Shown here one piece after another: positions 37,051-45,737 of a stretch of 64,000 nt of DNA. The translations under genes and the position numbers were made by a program. The DNA is from Gemmatimonadota bacterium (GTDB taxonomy: Bacteria > Gemmatimonadota > Gemmatimonadetes > Longimicrobiales > Gaopeijiaceae), in assembly GCA_028874995.1 (NCBI GenBank), contig JAPPGM010000128.1, positions 1-64,000 on the forward strand, in the 5' to 3' direction. How positions within the stretch are numbered: position 1 is the first letter of the stretch; each line of letters begins with the position of its first letter. Under the pieces are notes generated by a model. It had not been told where the DNA came from, made no database searches, and was given only the letters and a program-made list of their open reading frames with translations.

Positions 37051-40000
37051 ATGAATCTCGAGTTTTTTCCGCGGGTTGCCACCAGCGCCCGCGCCGCCAC
37101 CCTGCTTGCCATCCTCGGGGTGACCGGGGTGTGGGCGGACCACTCCACCGCCCAGGCCCGTGTAACCGAACAAACCCGCGTGATCGACACCTACCCGTTC
37201 TCGGAGCCCGATCCCATCCCGATCTTGGCCAGCGACGCGCGTCTGTACCCGTACCACGCCTTTCGCGGCTACTCCGCAACCTCCGAGCCGCGCGAGTGGA
37301 AAGTCGTGAAGCTGGAGAACGACCTGATCGAGGTCTTCGTGCTCCCGGAGGCGGGCGGGAAGGTGTGGGGGGCGGTGGTGAAGGAGACGGGGCACGAATT
37401 CATCTACCGCAACGAGGTCATGAAATTCCGCGACATCGCGCTGCGGGGGCCGTGGACCTCGGGCGGCATCGAGTTCAACTTCGGGGTGATCGGTCACACG
37501 CCCGCAACCGCGACCCCCGTCGACTACCTGGTGCGCGAGAACGCGGACGGCAGCGTCAGCTGCATCGTCGGGGCGATGGACCTGCCGTCGCGCACCCACT
37601 GGCGGGTCGAGATCCGGCTGCCGCCAGACCGGGGCTATTTCGAGACCCGCGCGCTTTGGTACAACCCCACACCGCTTGAACAGCCCTACTACAACTGGAT
37701 GACCGCGGCGGCCTTCGCGCAGGACGACCTGGAACTCTACGTGCCCGGAGGGTCCTACCTGGAGCATTCGGGGCGCGAGCGGACGTGGCCGGAGGACGAA
37801 TCGGGGCGCTTCCTTCCGCTCTATCGGAACAACCGGTTCGGGGGACACAAGTCATACCACGTGGTGGGCGAGCTGAACGACTTCTTCGGCGGCTACTACC
37901 ACGACGACGGGTACGGCTGGGGCCACTGGGCCCGCTACGAGGACATGCCGGGCCAGAAGATGTGGCTGTGGGCGCTCTCGCGTCAGGGAGGGGTGTGGGA
38001 GGACCTGCTGACCGACACCGACGGGCAGTATGTGGAGTTCCAGGCGGGGCGGCTCTTTGTGCAGTATTCGCTTGGGGAGCATGTGAATCCGGTGACGCAA
38101 GCCGCGTTCGATCCGCTGTCGGCGAGCGAGTGGACGGAGACGTGGTTTCCGCTGGAGGGGACGGGGGGGCTGAGTGACGCGTCGCGCGAGGGGGCAATGC
38201 ATGTGGAGTTGGGGGATGGTGTGGTGCGGGTGGCCGTGAACGCCTTCGGGGACGTGACGGACACGTTGCGGGTCTGGGCGGGGGAACAGCTGATCACCGA
38301 CATGGAGGTCGACCTGGTGGCGCTTGAGCCCTTCGAGGTGACGATCTCGGACGTGGCGTCCGATCCGCCGGTGCGGGTGCAGGTGCCGGGGCTGGACCTC
38401 GACTACACCACTGGGTCGCGGGACCGTGCGCTGTCTCGCCCGTTCGAGACGGATCCGGGCGCGTGGGCGAGCATTCCGGAGGCGGACCGGCTGGTCTACC
38501 AGGCGCGCGAGCTGGCGAAGGGGCGGCGCTATGGCGAGGCGCGGGCGCTCTTCGAAGAGGCGGTCGCGACGGAGCCGTGGAATCGGGGGGCGCTGCTGGG
38601 ACTGGCCGACCTGGCGCTGAGGTCGGCCCGGTACGAGGAAGGGCTGGAGCACGCGCGGCGGGCGCTGCAGCTGGACACGTATGACGCGGCGGCGAACTTC
38701 GTGGCGGGGAATCTGTATCTGGCGCTGGGGCGCGACATGGACGCGCGCGATGCCTTCGGCTGGTCGGCCCGGGCGGTGGCGTTCCGAGCTGCGTCGTATG
38801 TTCGGCTGGGTGAGGTGATGGTGGGGGCGGGGAGGTGGGGCGAGGTGAAGCGGTACGCCGAGCTCGCGCTGGACTTTGATCGCAAGAGCGTGTCGGCGTG
38901 GCAATTGCTGGCGGTCGTCGCGCGACTGTCCGGCGACCGGGAGGGGGCCGAGCGGGCGCTTGTGACGCTGCTCGACATCGACCCGCTGCACCACTTCGTG
39001 CTGGCGGAGCGTCACCTGGCGGAGCCGGAAGGCGCGAGCGCGGAGGAGCTGCTCGGCGCGCTGCAAAGCGAGTACCCCGGGCAGACGCTTCTGGAGATGG
39101 CGGTGTGGTACGCCGGGCTCGGCCTTCGCGATGATGCGCTGTCCGTCCTGCAGCCGGCTGGCGCCGGATCGGTCGAGCCCTCGTCCGAGTCGCGCAGCCC
39201 CCGCGCCGGAAGCGACGACCTGCGGCGCGGCCTCGACGGTCCCGTGCTGCATGCGTGGCGAGCCTTCCTGGGCGCGGATCCCACCGGCCTCGACGACCCG
39301 GGCGACCTCGCCTTCGCCCTCCCCTTCCGTCCCGAGACCCTGCCCGTGCTCCGATGGACCGCCGCCGAGAGCGACCACTGGGGATGGCGCTACCTGCTCG
39401 GCCTCAACCTGTGGGCGCTCGATCGGAAGGACGAAGCCCGCGAGATCCTGGACGAGTTGAGGGACCGTCCCGACTACGGCCCCGCATACGCGGCACGGGC
39501 TCATCTGGGGCGTGAGGTGGGCCGCGATCCGGGCCGCGATCTCGTGCGGGCGGTGGAGCTCGACCCGGACAGCCGCATCCTGCGCGTTGAGGAGATCCGG
39601 TACCTCCAGGAAGAGGAACGGTGGCCCGGCGCCCTGCAGGCTTCAGCGCGGGCACGCGAGATCTTCCCCGGCGACTTCAATCTGGACCTGTTGCATGCAC
39701 GGTCCCTCATCCACCTGGGCGGCTACGACGAAGCGATCGCGGTCCTCGCGAACACCCGTGTCCTCCCCTCCGAGAACGCACGCGAGAGCCACCTCCTCTA
39801 CGAGCAGGCCCATGTCGGCGCCGCTCTCGACGATCTCGAGGCCGGCGAGCTCGAGGCGGCTCGCGCCCGCCTGGAGGCCGCGCTGCTATGGCCCGAATCG
39901 CTCGGCCAGGGCCGCCCCTACGACCCGGACGAGCGGCTCGTCCGCTTCCTGCTCGGGGTCGCCGCATGGGAGGCCGGGGACAGGGACGGCGCACTTGAGC

Positions 40001-40239
40001 AATTCCGACCCGTGGCGGCAACCATCGCCGGACGTACGGACCTGCCGCGCGAAATGGGCGATCTCCTCGCAATCGAGGCCTCGCGAGTCCTGGGGATCGC
40101 CCGCGGGTTGGAGGTGGAGGATGCCGTGGCGGGGTTCATGTCCGACCCGCCCGAGGGGTTCGGGCGGGGCCGCGAAGCCTTGGAGTGGCGACTTACGAAT
40201 CGGGCGCTTCGGTTGGCTGCGGCAGTCCCGCCGTCGTGA
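37051..40239 (+). CDS. DUF5107-domain TPR protein
   Basis: VIEVFVLPEAGGKVWGAVVKETGHEFIYRN-type DUF5107 region; multiple TPRs in C-terminal half. Confidence 0.85.
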   Translation: MNLEFFPRVATSARAATLLAILGVTGVWADHSTAQARVTEQTRVIDTYPFSEPDPIPILASDARLYPYHAFRGYSATSEPREWKVVKLENDLIEVFVLPEAGGKVWGAVVKETGHEFIYRNEVMKFRDIALRGPWTSGGIEFNFGVIGHTPATATPVDYLVRENADGSVSCIVGAMDLPSRTHWRVEIRLPPDRGYFETRALWYNPTPLEQPYYNWMTAAAFAQDDLELYVPGGSYLEHSGRERTWPEDESGRFLPLYRNNRFGGHKSYHVVGELNDFFGGYYHDDGYGWGHWARYEDMPGQKMWLWALSRQGGVWEDLLTDTDGQYVEFQAGRLFVQYSLGEHVNPVTQAAFDPLSASEWTETWFPLEGTGGLSDASREGAMHVELGDGVVRVAVNAFGDVTDTLRVWAGEQLITDMEVDLVALEPFEVTISDVASDPPVRVQVPGLDLDYTTGSRDRALSRPFETDPGAWASIPEADRLVYQARELAKGRRYGEARALFEEAVATEPWNRGALLGLADLALRSARYEEGLEHARRALQLDTYDAAANFVAGNLYLALGRDMDARDAFGWSARAVAFRAASYVRLGEVMVGAGRWGEVKRYAELALDFDRKSVSAWQLLAVVARLSGDREGAERALVTLLDIDPLHHFVLAERHLAEPEGASAEELLGALQSEYPGQTLLEMAVWYAGLGLRDDALSVLQPAGAGSVEPSSESRSPRAGSDDLRRGLDGPVLHAWRAFLGADPTGLDDPGDLAFALPFRPETLPVLRWTAAESDHWGWRYLLGLNLWALDRKDEAREILDELRDRPDYGPAYAARAHLGREVGRDPGRDLVRAVELDPDSRILRVEEIRYLQEEERWPGALQASARAREIFPGDFNLDLLHARSLIHLGGYDEAIAVLANTRVLPSENARESHLLYEQAHVGAALDDLEAGELEAARARLEAALLWPESLGQGRPYDPDERLVRFLLGVAAWEAGDRDGALEQFRPVAATIAGRTDLPREMGDLLAIEASRVLGIARGLEVEDAVAGFMSDPPEGFGRGREALEWRLTNRALRLAAAVPPS

Positions 40240-40266
40240 TCCGCTGTCCCGCTGCGCGGCGGCCGC

Positions 40267-41019
40267 TCACCCGTCCCCGGCGGCGCCCGCCTCCAGCAGC
40301 CGCGCACAGGTCGCCCAGACATCCCGGGCCAACTCCGGATCGCTCGGCCTCAGCACGGGCCGACCGGTTCGTCGCCCCTTGCGGGATCGTGCGATCGACC
40401 GACACTCGCGGACGATCCTGGCGCGCTCCTCCGGCAGCAGGCGGCCGCTCACCCGTGCCCAAAGCGGCGGACGGTGCAGCGCGGTCCAGGCGAAGTCATA
40501 GAAGTCCCTCGACACCATCTGCCCGGCATCGAGAACCCTCCCGAACAACTCTCGCGTCAGAATGCTGCCGGGTGACTCGCACCGGATGTCCATCGCGGTG
40601 CGGCCCTCGGTGGAGACCTTGGCGTCGACACCCTCAAACACGAACGACATCCTTACCCCGCCCGAGGTGAGCATCACCGATCGACGCCTTGCGTACCGCC
40701 ATATGTCGATCGTGCCCTGGCGCTGAAGCGCTTCGAGCCCGTCGCGCAGCGCTTCGGCATCGGGCGGTTCATCCTCCTCCACCAGGAAGTCGAGGTCGGT
40801 GCTGTGCCGGTGGTTCCAGCGCATGGCCAGGACCGTGCCTCCGCCCAGCAGCAGCGCGGACCAGTCCCGCACCAGCAGCTCGTCGATCACTCCCCGGAAG
40901 TCACCGAGAGGCGTGCGGTGGGCGCCGGGCAGCTCCAGCCTCAGCCCGTCCGCCACTCGTCGTCCCAGTCCTCGTAGAGGTACTGACGCATCCAGCCGAC
41001 GGCGTAGTGCGCCCGGCAT
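40267..41019 (-). CDS. AbiEii-like nucleotidyltransferase
   Basis: ALLLGGGTVLAMRWNHRHSTDLDFLVEED nucleotidyltransferase motif; VSRDFYDFAWTAL; start uncertain. Confidence 0.7.
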   Translation of the reverse strand: MPGALRRRLDASVPLRGLGRRVADGLRLELPGAHRTPLGDFRGVIDELLVRDWSALLLGGGTVLAMRWNHRHSTDLDFLVEEDEPPDAEALRDGLEALQRQGTIDIWRYARRRSVMLTSGGVRMSFVFEGVDAKVSTEGRTAMDIRCESPGSILTRELFGRVLDAGQMVSRDFYDFAWTALHRPPLWARVSGRLLPEERARIVRECRSIARSRKGRRTGRPVLRPSDPELARDVWATCARLLEAGAAGDG

Positions 41020-41417
41020 TCTATGATGTGCATCACGCGGGCGATCTCGTAGATCGAAGCACCGCAGCTCTGGCGAAAGGCGAAGAGGTCGATTCCGCGC
41101 AGGACCTCGAAGAAGTCATGCAGCGCGGTCTCCTCGTCCGGTGTGAGGACTCCGTCCCGGTCGGTGCGCATCCAGCGCCGCATGCGGAAGGCCTCCCTGT
41201 CCATGCGAACCGGGCTGCCGGACATGTGCTGGTGCCATAGGGCCCGGATCACCTTCGCGTCGAGCGGGGATCGCTCCTTGAACGAAGGCACGGCATCGTA
41301 CTCCTCCAGCGACGGCAGAACGGGCCGCATCATCCACGGCGTGGGACTGCCCCTGCCGCGCCGCCAGGCCGTGGTTCGAACAGGTGCGGTGTTCGGATTC
41401 CGCTGATCTGTCGCCAT
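40941..41417 (-). CDS. Hypothetical partner protein upstream of AbiEii-like gene
   Basis: Compact ORF overlapping the nucleotidyltransferase start; LRGIDLFAFRQSCGASIYEIARVMHIIECRAHYAVGWMRQYLYED. Confidence 0.6.
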   Translation of the reverse strand: MATDQRNPNTAPVRTTAWRRGRGSPTPWMMRPVLPSLEEYDAVPSFKERSPLDAKVIRALWHQHMSGSPVRMDREAFRMRRWMRTDRDGVLTPDEETALHDFFEVLRGIDLFAFRQSCGASIYEIARVMHIIECRAHYAVGWMRQYLYEDWDDEWRTG

Positions 41418-41431
41418 CCCGATTCTCCGTT

Positions 41432-41488
41432 GACGCCCGAGCGAGGATACGACGCCCGAGCAAGGATCCGACGCCCAAACAAGGATAC
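41432..41488. repeat. Three tandem 19-bp imperfect repeats (GACGCCCGAGCAAGGATAC)
   Basis: Units at 41432-41450, 41451-41469, 41470-41488 read directly. Confidence 0.85.
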
Positions 41489-41603
41489 GCGATGAGCGTA
41501 CGGACGCAACGGACGCGCCCGGCCCCACGCGCGGCACCGCAATGGACGCGCCCGGCCTCACCGGCAAATGGACACGTCGCCCCCCCCTCCCTACCTTGAC
41601 GGC

Positions 41604-44141
41604 ATGTCCATCAGGAACGCTCTGCCGGTCGTCGCCCTCGGAGGCACGGCGATTGTCACGGCCGTCGGCGCCGGAGACGCGGTGTCAACCCCAGGTGCGC
41701 CGGCACCCCATCGAGTTCCCACATTCGCGGCCGCCATCACCGTCGGCGGAACCCCGCTCGTGGCCGGTGGGATACAAACGCATGCTCCGGACCCACTCCG
41801 CCATGCCCTGAGCTACATCCGCCATCCCTCTGATACCATCCGCCATCCCACCGTGTCCGTGGCCGAGGTCGTCGAGCGCTACTGCACACGCTGCCACAAC
41901 CCGACCCGGTTCCTCGGCAATCTCTCGCTCGAGGGCTTCGATGCGACCCGCGCCGCAGACAACGCCGAGGTCGCCGAGCGCATGATACGCAAGCTGCGCG
42001 CCGGAATGATGCCCCCACCCGGCGTCCCCCGCCCTTCGGCCGACACGCTGGCCGCCCTGGCGCAGCTCCTGGAGGACGACATCGACCGCGCCGCCGCCAC
42101 CCGTCCCCACCCCGGGAACCGCCCCTTCCAGCGCCTCAACCGGGCCGAGTACACGCAGGTTGTGCGCGACCTGCTCGGGGTCAACATCGACGCCGCGCGT
42201 TGGCTGCCCCAGGACCCCATCTCGCACGGCTTCGACAACATCGCCGACGCGCAGACCCTGTCCCCCACCCTCATGGACGCGTACCTCAGCGCGGCCAGCG
42301 AGGTGGCGCGCCGGGCCGTCGGTGACCGGGACGCGGCGACCACCGCCGTCACCTACACGAATTCGCCCATGGTCTCGCAGCACGAGTGGGAGCGCGTCGA
42401 GGGGGCGCCCTTCGGCACTCGCGGGGGCATCAGCGTGCTGCACGGCTTCCCCGCCGATGGCGAGTACACCTTCGAGATGACCTTCATGTCGGGGTGGGGG
42501 GAGCGCTTCGACGACATCGACATCTCGATCAACGGCGAGCGCGTCGCCCTGGTGCGCTACGGCGGCAACATCGACTTCCAGGGCCGGAAGCGTTTCCCCG
42601 TGCGCACGGAGCCGATCCCGGTGCGTGCCGGCGAGCACCGCGTGACGGCTGCCTTCATCCGCAAGATGGACGGTCCGTACGAGGACCTCATCCGTCCCAA
42701 CGACTGGTCGCTCACGGGAACGGAGACGAGCTACGGTACGACCTCGCTCCCCCACCTCATGAGCCTGACGCTGGAGGGCCCCTACAACCCCACCGGCGTG
42801 TCGGACTTCGAGTCGCGGCGGCGCGTCTTCACCTGCCGGCCCACCGCTCCGAGCGAGGAGGAGCCGTGCGCCCGGCGGATCATCTCGCGGCTGGCGACCG
42901 AGGCCTACGGCCGCGAGCTCGCCCCGGACGAGGTGGACGACCTTGTCGGCTTCTACGAGTTGGGCGCCGAGGAGGCGGGCTTCGAGGCGGGCATCCGGAC
43001 CGCGCTGGAGGCGGTCCTCGCGAGTCCCCACTTCCTCTTCCGCATGGAACGCCAGCCCCCGGGCGTCATGCCGGGGGAGATCTATCCGGTGGCCCCGGGG
43101 GATCTGGCCGCCCGGCTCTCCTTCTTCCTCTGGGGAACCGCCCCGGACCGCGAACTGATGGACGCGGCGACGTCAGGGCGCCTGGCCGATCCGGATGTCC
43201 TCGAGGCCCAGGCCCGCCGCCTCCTGGCCGATCCCCGTTCCGTGGTTCTGGCGACCCGTTTCGCGTCGCTCTGGCTGCGCCTGCAGGATGTGGAGAAGGT
43301 CGCCCCTGATGCCTTCCGCTTCCCCAACTACAGCCGGCAGCTGGCCGAAGCGATGCGGCACGAGACGGAGCTCTTCTTCGACAATCTCGTGCGGGAGGAC
43401 CGGAGCCTGCTGGAACTCTACGAGGCGGACTACACGTTCGTGAACGAGCGTCTGGCCCGCCACTACGGGATCCACGGCGTGCAAGGCGACCACTTCCGGC
43501 GTGTCGCTTATCCGGACGATCGGAGGCGCGGGGTCCTGGGACACGGGAGCATGCTGGTGCAGACCTCGCTTGGGAACCGCACCTCGCCCGTGCTCCGGGG
43601 CAAGTGGGTCATGGAGGTGCTGCTGGGGACGCCCCCTCCCCCTCCCCCGGCGGACATCCCCGACCTGGAGGACACGGACGCCTCCCGGGACGGCAAGGTC
43701 CTGTCGACGCGGCAGCGGCTGGAGGTCCATCGCGCCAAGCCGGCCTGCGCGTCCTGCCACAACTTCATCGATCCGATCGGCCTGGCGCTCGACAACTTCG
43801 ACGTCACGGGACGGTGGCGCATCCGCGAGCAGGGGGCCGCACTCGATACCCGCGGCACCTTCTACGACGGCACCGAAATCGCGGGCGCGAGCGACCTCTC
43901 GCGGGTGCTGCTCAAGCGGCCGATCCCACTGGTGCGCCACTTCACCGAGAGCCTGATGGCGTATGCCCTGGGACGCACGATCGAGTACCGTGACCAGCCC
44001 GCCGTGCGGGCCATCGCCAGCGAGGCGGCGGCGAACGGGTACCGGCTTTCCTCGTTTGTCGTCGGCGTGGTCATGAGCGACGCCTTCCGCATGAAGCAGG
44101 CGTTCGTCGAGGACGGAGCGCCGGATGGGTCCACGCCGTGA
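41604..44141 (+). CDS. DUF1592/DUF1588/DUF1585-domain (planctomycete-type cytochrome) protein
   Basis: YCTRCHNPTRFLGNLSLEGFD; RPFQRLNRAEYTQVVRDLLGV; SPVLRGKWVMEVLLGTPPPPPPADIPDLE; CASCHNFIDPIGLALDNFDVTGRWR. Confidence 0.93.
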   Translation: MSIRNALPVVALGGTAIVTAVGAGDAVSTPGAPAPHRVPTFAAAITVGGTPLVAGGIQTHAPDPLRHALSYIRHPSDTIRHPTVSVAEVVERYCTRCHNPTRFLGNLSLEGFDATRAADNAEVAERMIRKLRAGMMPPPGVPRPSADTLAALAQLLEDDIDRAAATRPHPGNRPFQRLNRAEYTQVVRDLLGVNIDAARWLPQDPISHGFDNIADAQTLSPTLMDAYLSAASEVARRAVGDRDAATTAVTYTNSPMVSQHEWERVEGAPFGTRGGISVLHGFPADGEYTFEMTFMSGWGERFDDIDISINGERVALVRYGGNIDFQGRKRFPVRTEPIPVRAGEHRVTAAFIRKMDGPYEDLIRPNDWSLTGTETSYGTTSLPHLMSLTLEGPYNPTGVSDFESRRRVFTCRPTAPSEEEPCARRIISRLATEAYGRELAPDEVDDLVGFYELGAEEAGFEAGIRTALEAVLASPHFLFRMERQPPGVMPGEIYPVAPGDLAARLSFFLWGTAPDRELMDAATSGRLADPDVLEAQARRLLADPRSVVLATRFASLWLRLQDVEKVAPDAFRFPNYSRQLAEAMRHETELFFDNLVREDRSLLELYEADYTFVNERLARHYGIHGVQGDHFRRVAYPDDRRRGVLGHGSMLVQTSLGNRTSPVLRGKWVMEVLLGTPPPPPPADIPDLEDTDASRDGKVLSTRQRLEVHRAKPACASCHNFIDPIGLALDNFDVTGRWRIREQGAALDTRGTFYDGTEIAGASDLSRVLLKRPIPLVRHFTESLMAYALGRTIEYRDQPAVRAIASEAAANGYRLSSFVVGVVMSDAFRMKQAFVEDGAPDGSTP

Positions 44142-44264
44142 GCGGTCTGTGGATAGTCCCCGCAGCGGCACCGGGCGCGGCGACGCTCGCGCGGAGCAGT
44201 TCATGGGCTACATTACCGTGACCGGACCCGGTCCCCCGGGGCCAAGTATGGAGCTGGAGATGTC

Positions 44265-45668
44265 ATGCACTTTCTGACCGGCAAGGCCCTGCCGCGGCGC
44301 GCGTTCCTGAAGGGGGCGGGCGCGTCGGTGGCGCTTCCTCTGCTCGACGCCATGTTCCCCGCGGGAAGACTGCGGGCCGGATCCGCGGCCGACCGGCCGA
44401 CCCGCCTGATCTGCATCGAGGAGGTCCACGGGGTCGCCGGCTGCAACGAATGGGCCGCCGAGCGTCACCTCTTCGCCCCGGCGGCCACGGGCCGGGACTA
44501 CGTGTTGCCCGACGAAAACGTCCTCAAGGCGCTCGAGCCCTGGCGCGAATTCATGACGATCGTCAGCAACACCGACGTCAGGATGGCCGAGGCCTTCGAG
44601 GCGCAGGAGGTGGGGGGCGACCACTTCCGCTCCAGCGCGGTCTTCCTGACACAAGCCCATCCCCGGCAGACGCAGGGCTCGGACCTCTATTGCGGCACCT
44701 CGCTGGATCAGCTGCACGCCCGGCGCTTCGGCCAGGAGACGGTGCTGCCCTCGCTGCAGCTCTGCATCGAGCGCACCGACAAGGGCGGAGGCTGCGACTA
44801 CAACTACTCCTGCGCCTACACCGATTCGATCAGCTGGTCGTCGCCTACGACACCGCTTCCCATGATCCGCTCCCCGCGCACGGCCTTCGACATGCTCTTC
44901 GGTGCGGGGGGGACAGATGAGGAGCGCGCCCGCCGCCGCCGCACCCACCGCAGCATCCTGGACTGGGTCGCGGAGGAGGTGGCCGGCCTGAGGCGCGAGC
45001 TGGGTGCGGTGGACCGGCGCCGCGTGGACCGCTACCTGGAGAGCGTCCGCGAGATCGAGCGGCGGATCGAGCGGGTCGAGGTGCGCAACACCAGCGGCGA
45101 ACCCAGGGAGCTGCCAGGGGCGCCGCCCGGGGTGCCGGACTCCTTCTCCGAGCACATGCGCCTCATGTTCGACCTCCAGGTGCTGGCCCTCGAAACCGAC
45201 ACCACCCGTGTCGTGGCCTTCAAGACCGGACGCGACGCGTCGAACCGCAGCTTCCCGGAGAGCGGGTCGAACCGGGGCTTCCACCCCGCGTCGCACCACG
45301 GGGGCAGGGAGAAGAACATCCTCGAGTTCAACAAGATCTGCCGGTATCGGACGGGCCAGCTGGCGTATTTCCTGAAGCGGCTGGAGGAGACGGCGGACGG
45401 TGATGCGAGCCTCCTCGACCGGTCGATGATCATCTGGGGCTCGCCGATGGGCGATGCCAACCTGCACAACCACCGCCGCTGCCCGCTGGTGGTGATGGGG
45501 GGCGCGAACGGACAGCTCGGGGGGGGACAGCACCTGAGGGGGGCTGGCGGGACCCCGATGGCGAATGTGTTCACCACGCTGCTCCACAAGCTGGGCCACG
45601 ACGACCTTGAGCGTTTCGGCGACGCCACGGGGGAGTTTTCGCTGGCGGGGTCCGTTCCCGGGCCGTGA
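44265..45668 (+). CDS. DUF1552-domain protein
   Basis: ALPRRAFLKGAGASVALPLLDAMFPAG leader; SLQLCIE, DRSMIIWGSPMGDANLHNHRRCPLVVMGG. Confidence 0.9.
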   Translation: MHFLTGKALPRRAFLKGAGASVALPLLDAMFPAGRLRAGSAADRPTRLICIEEVHGVAGCNEWAAERHLFAPAATGRDYVLPDENVLKALEPWREFMTIVSNTDVRMAEAFEAQEVGGDHFRSSAVFLTQAHPRQTQGSDLYCGTSLDQLHARRFGQETVLPSLQLCIERTDKGGGCDYNYSCAYTDSISWSSPTTPLPMIRSPRTAFDMLFGAGGTDEERARRRRTHRSILDWVAEEVAGLRRELGAVDRRRVDRYLESVREIERRIERVEVRNTSGEPRELPGAPPGVPDSFSEHMRLMFDLQVLALETDTTRVVAFKTGRDASNRSFPESGSNRGFHPASHHGGREKNILEFNKICRYRTGQLAYFLKRLEETADGDASLLDRSMIIWGSPMGDANLHNHRRCPLVVMGGANGQLGGGQHLRGAGGTPMANVFTTLLHKLGHDDLERFGDATGEFSLAGSVPGP

Positions 45669-45737
45669 GGGGATGGTGGGTGCCATGAAGAGGGCGGGAC
45701 GGGGTGTTCCGAGACGGACCGGGCCTGAGGTGGCGGC

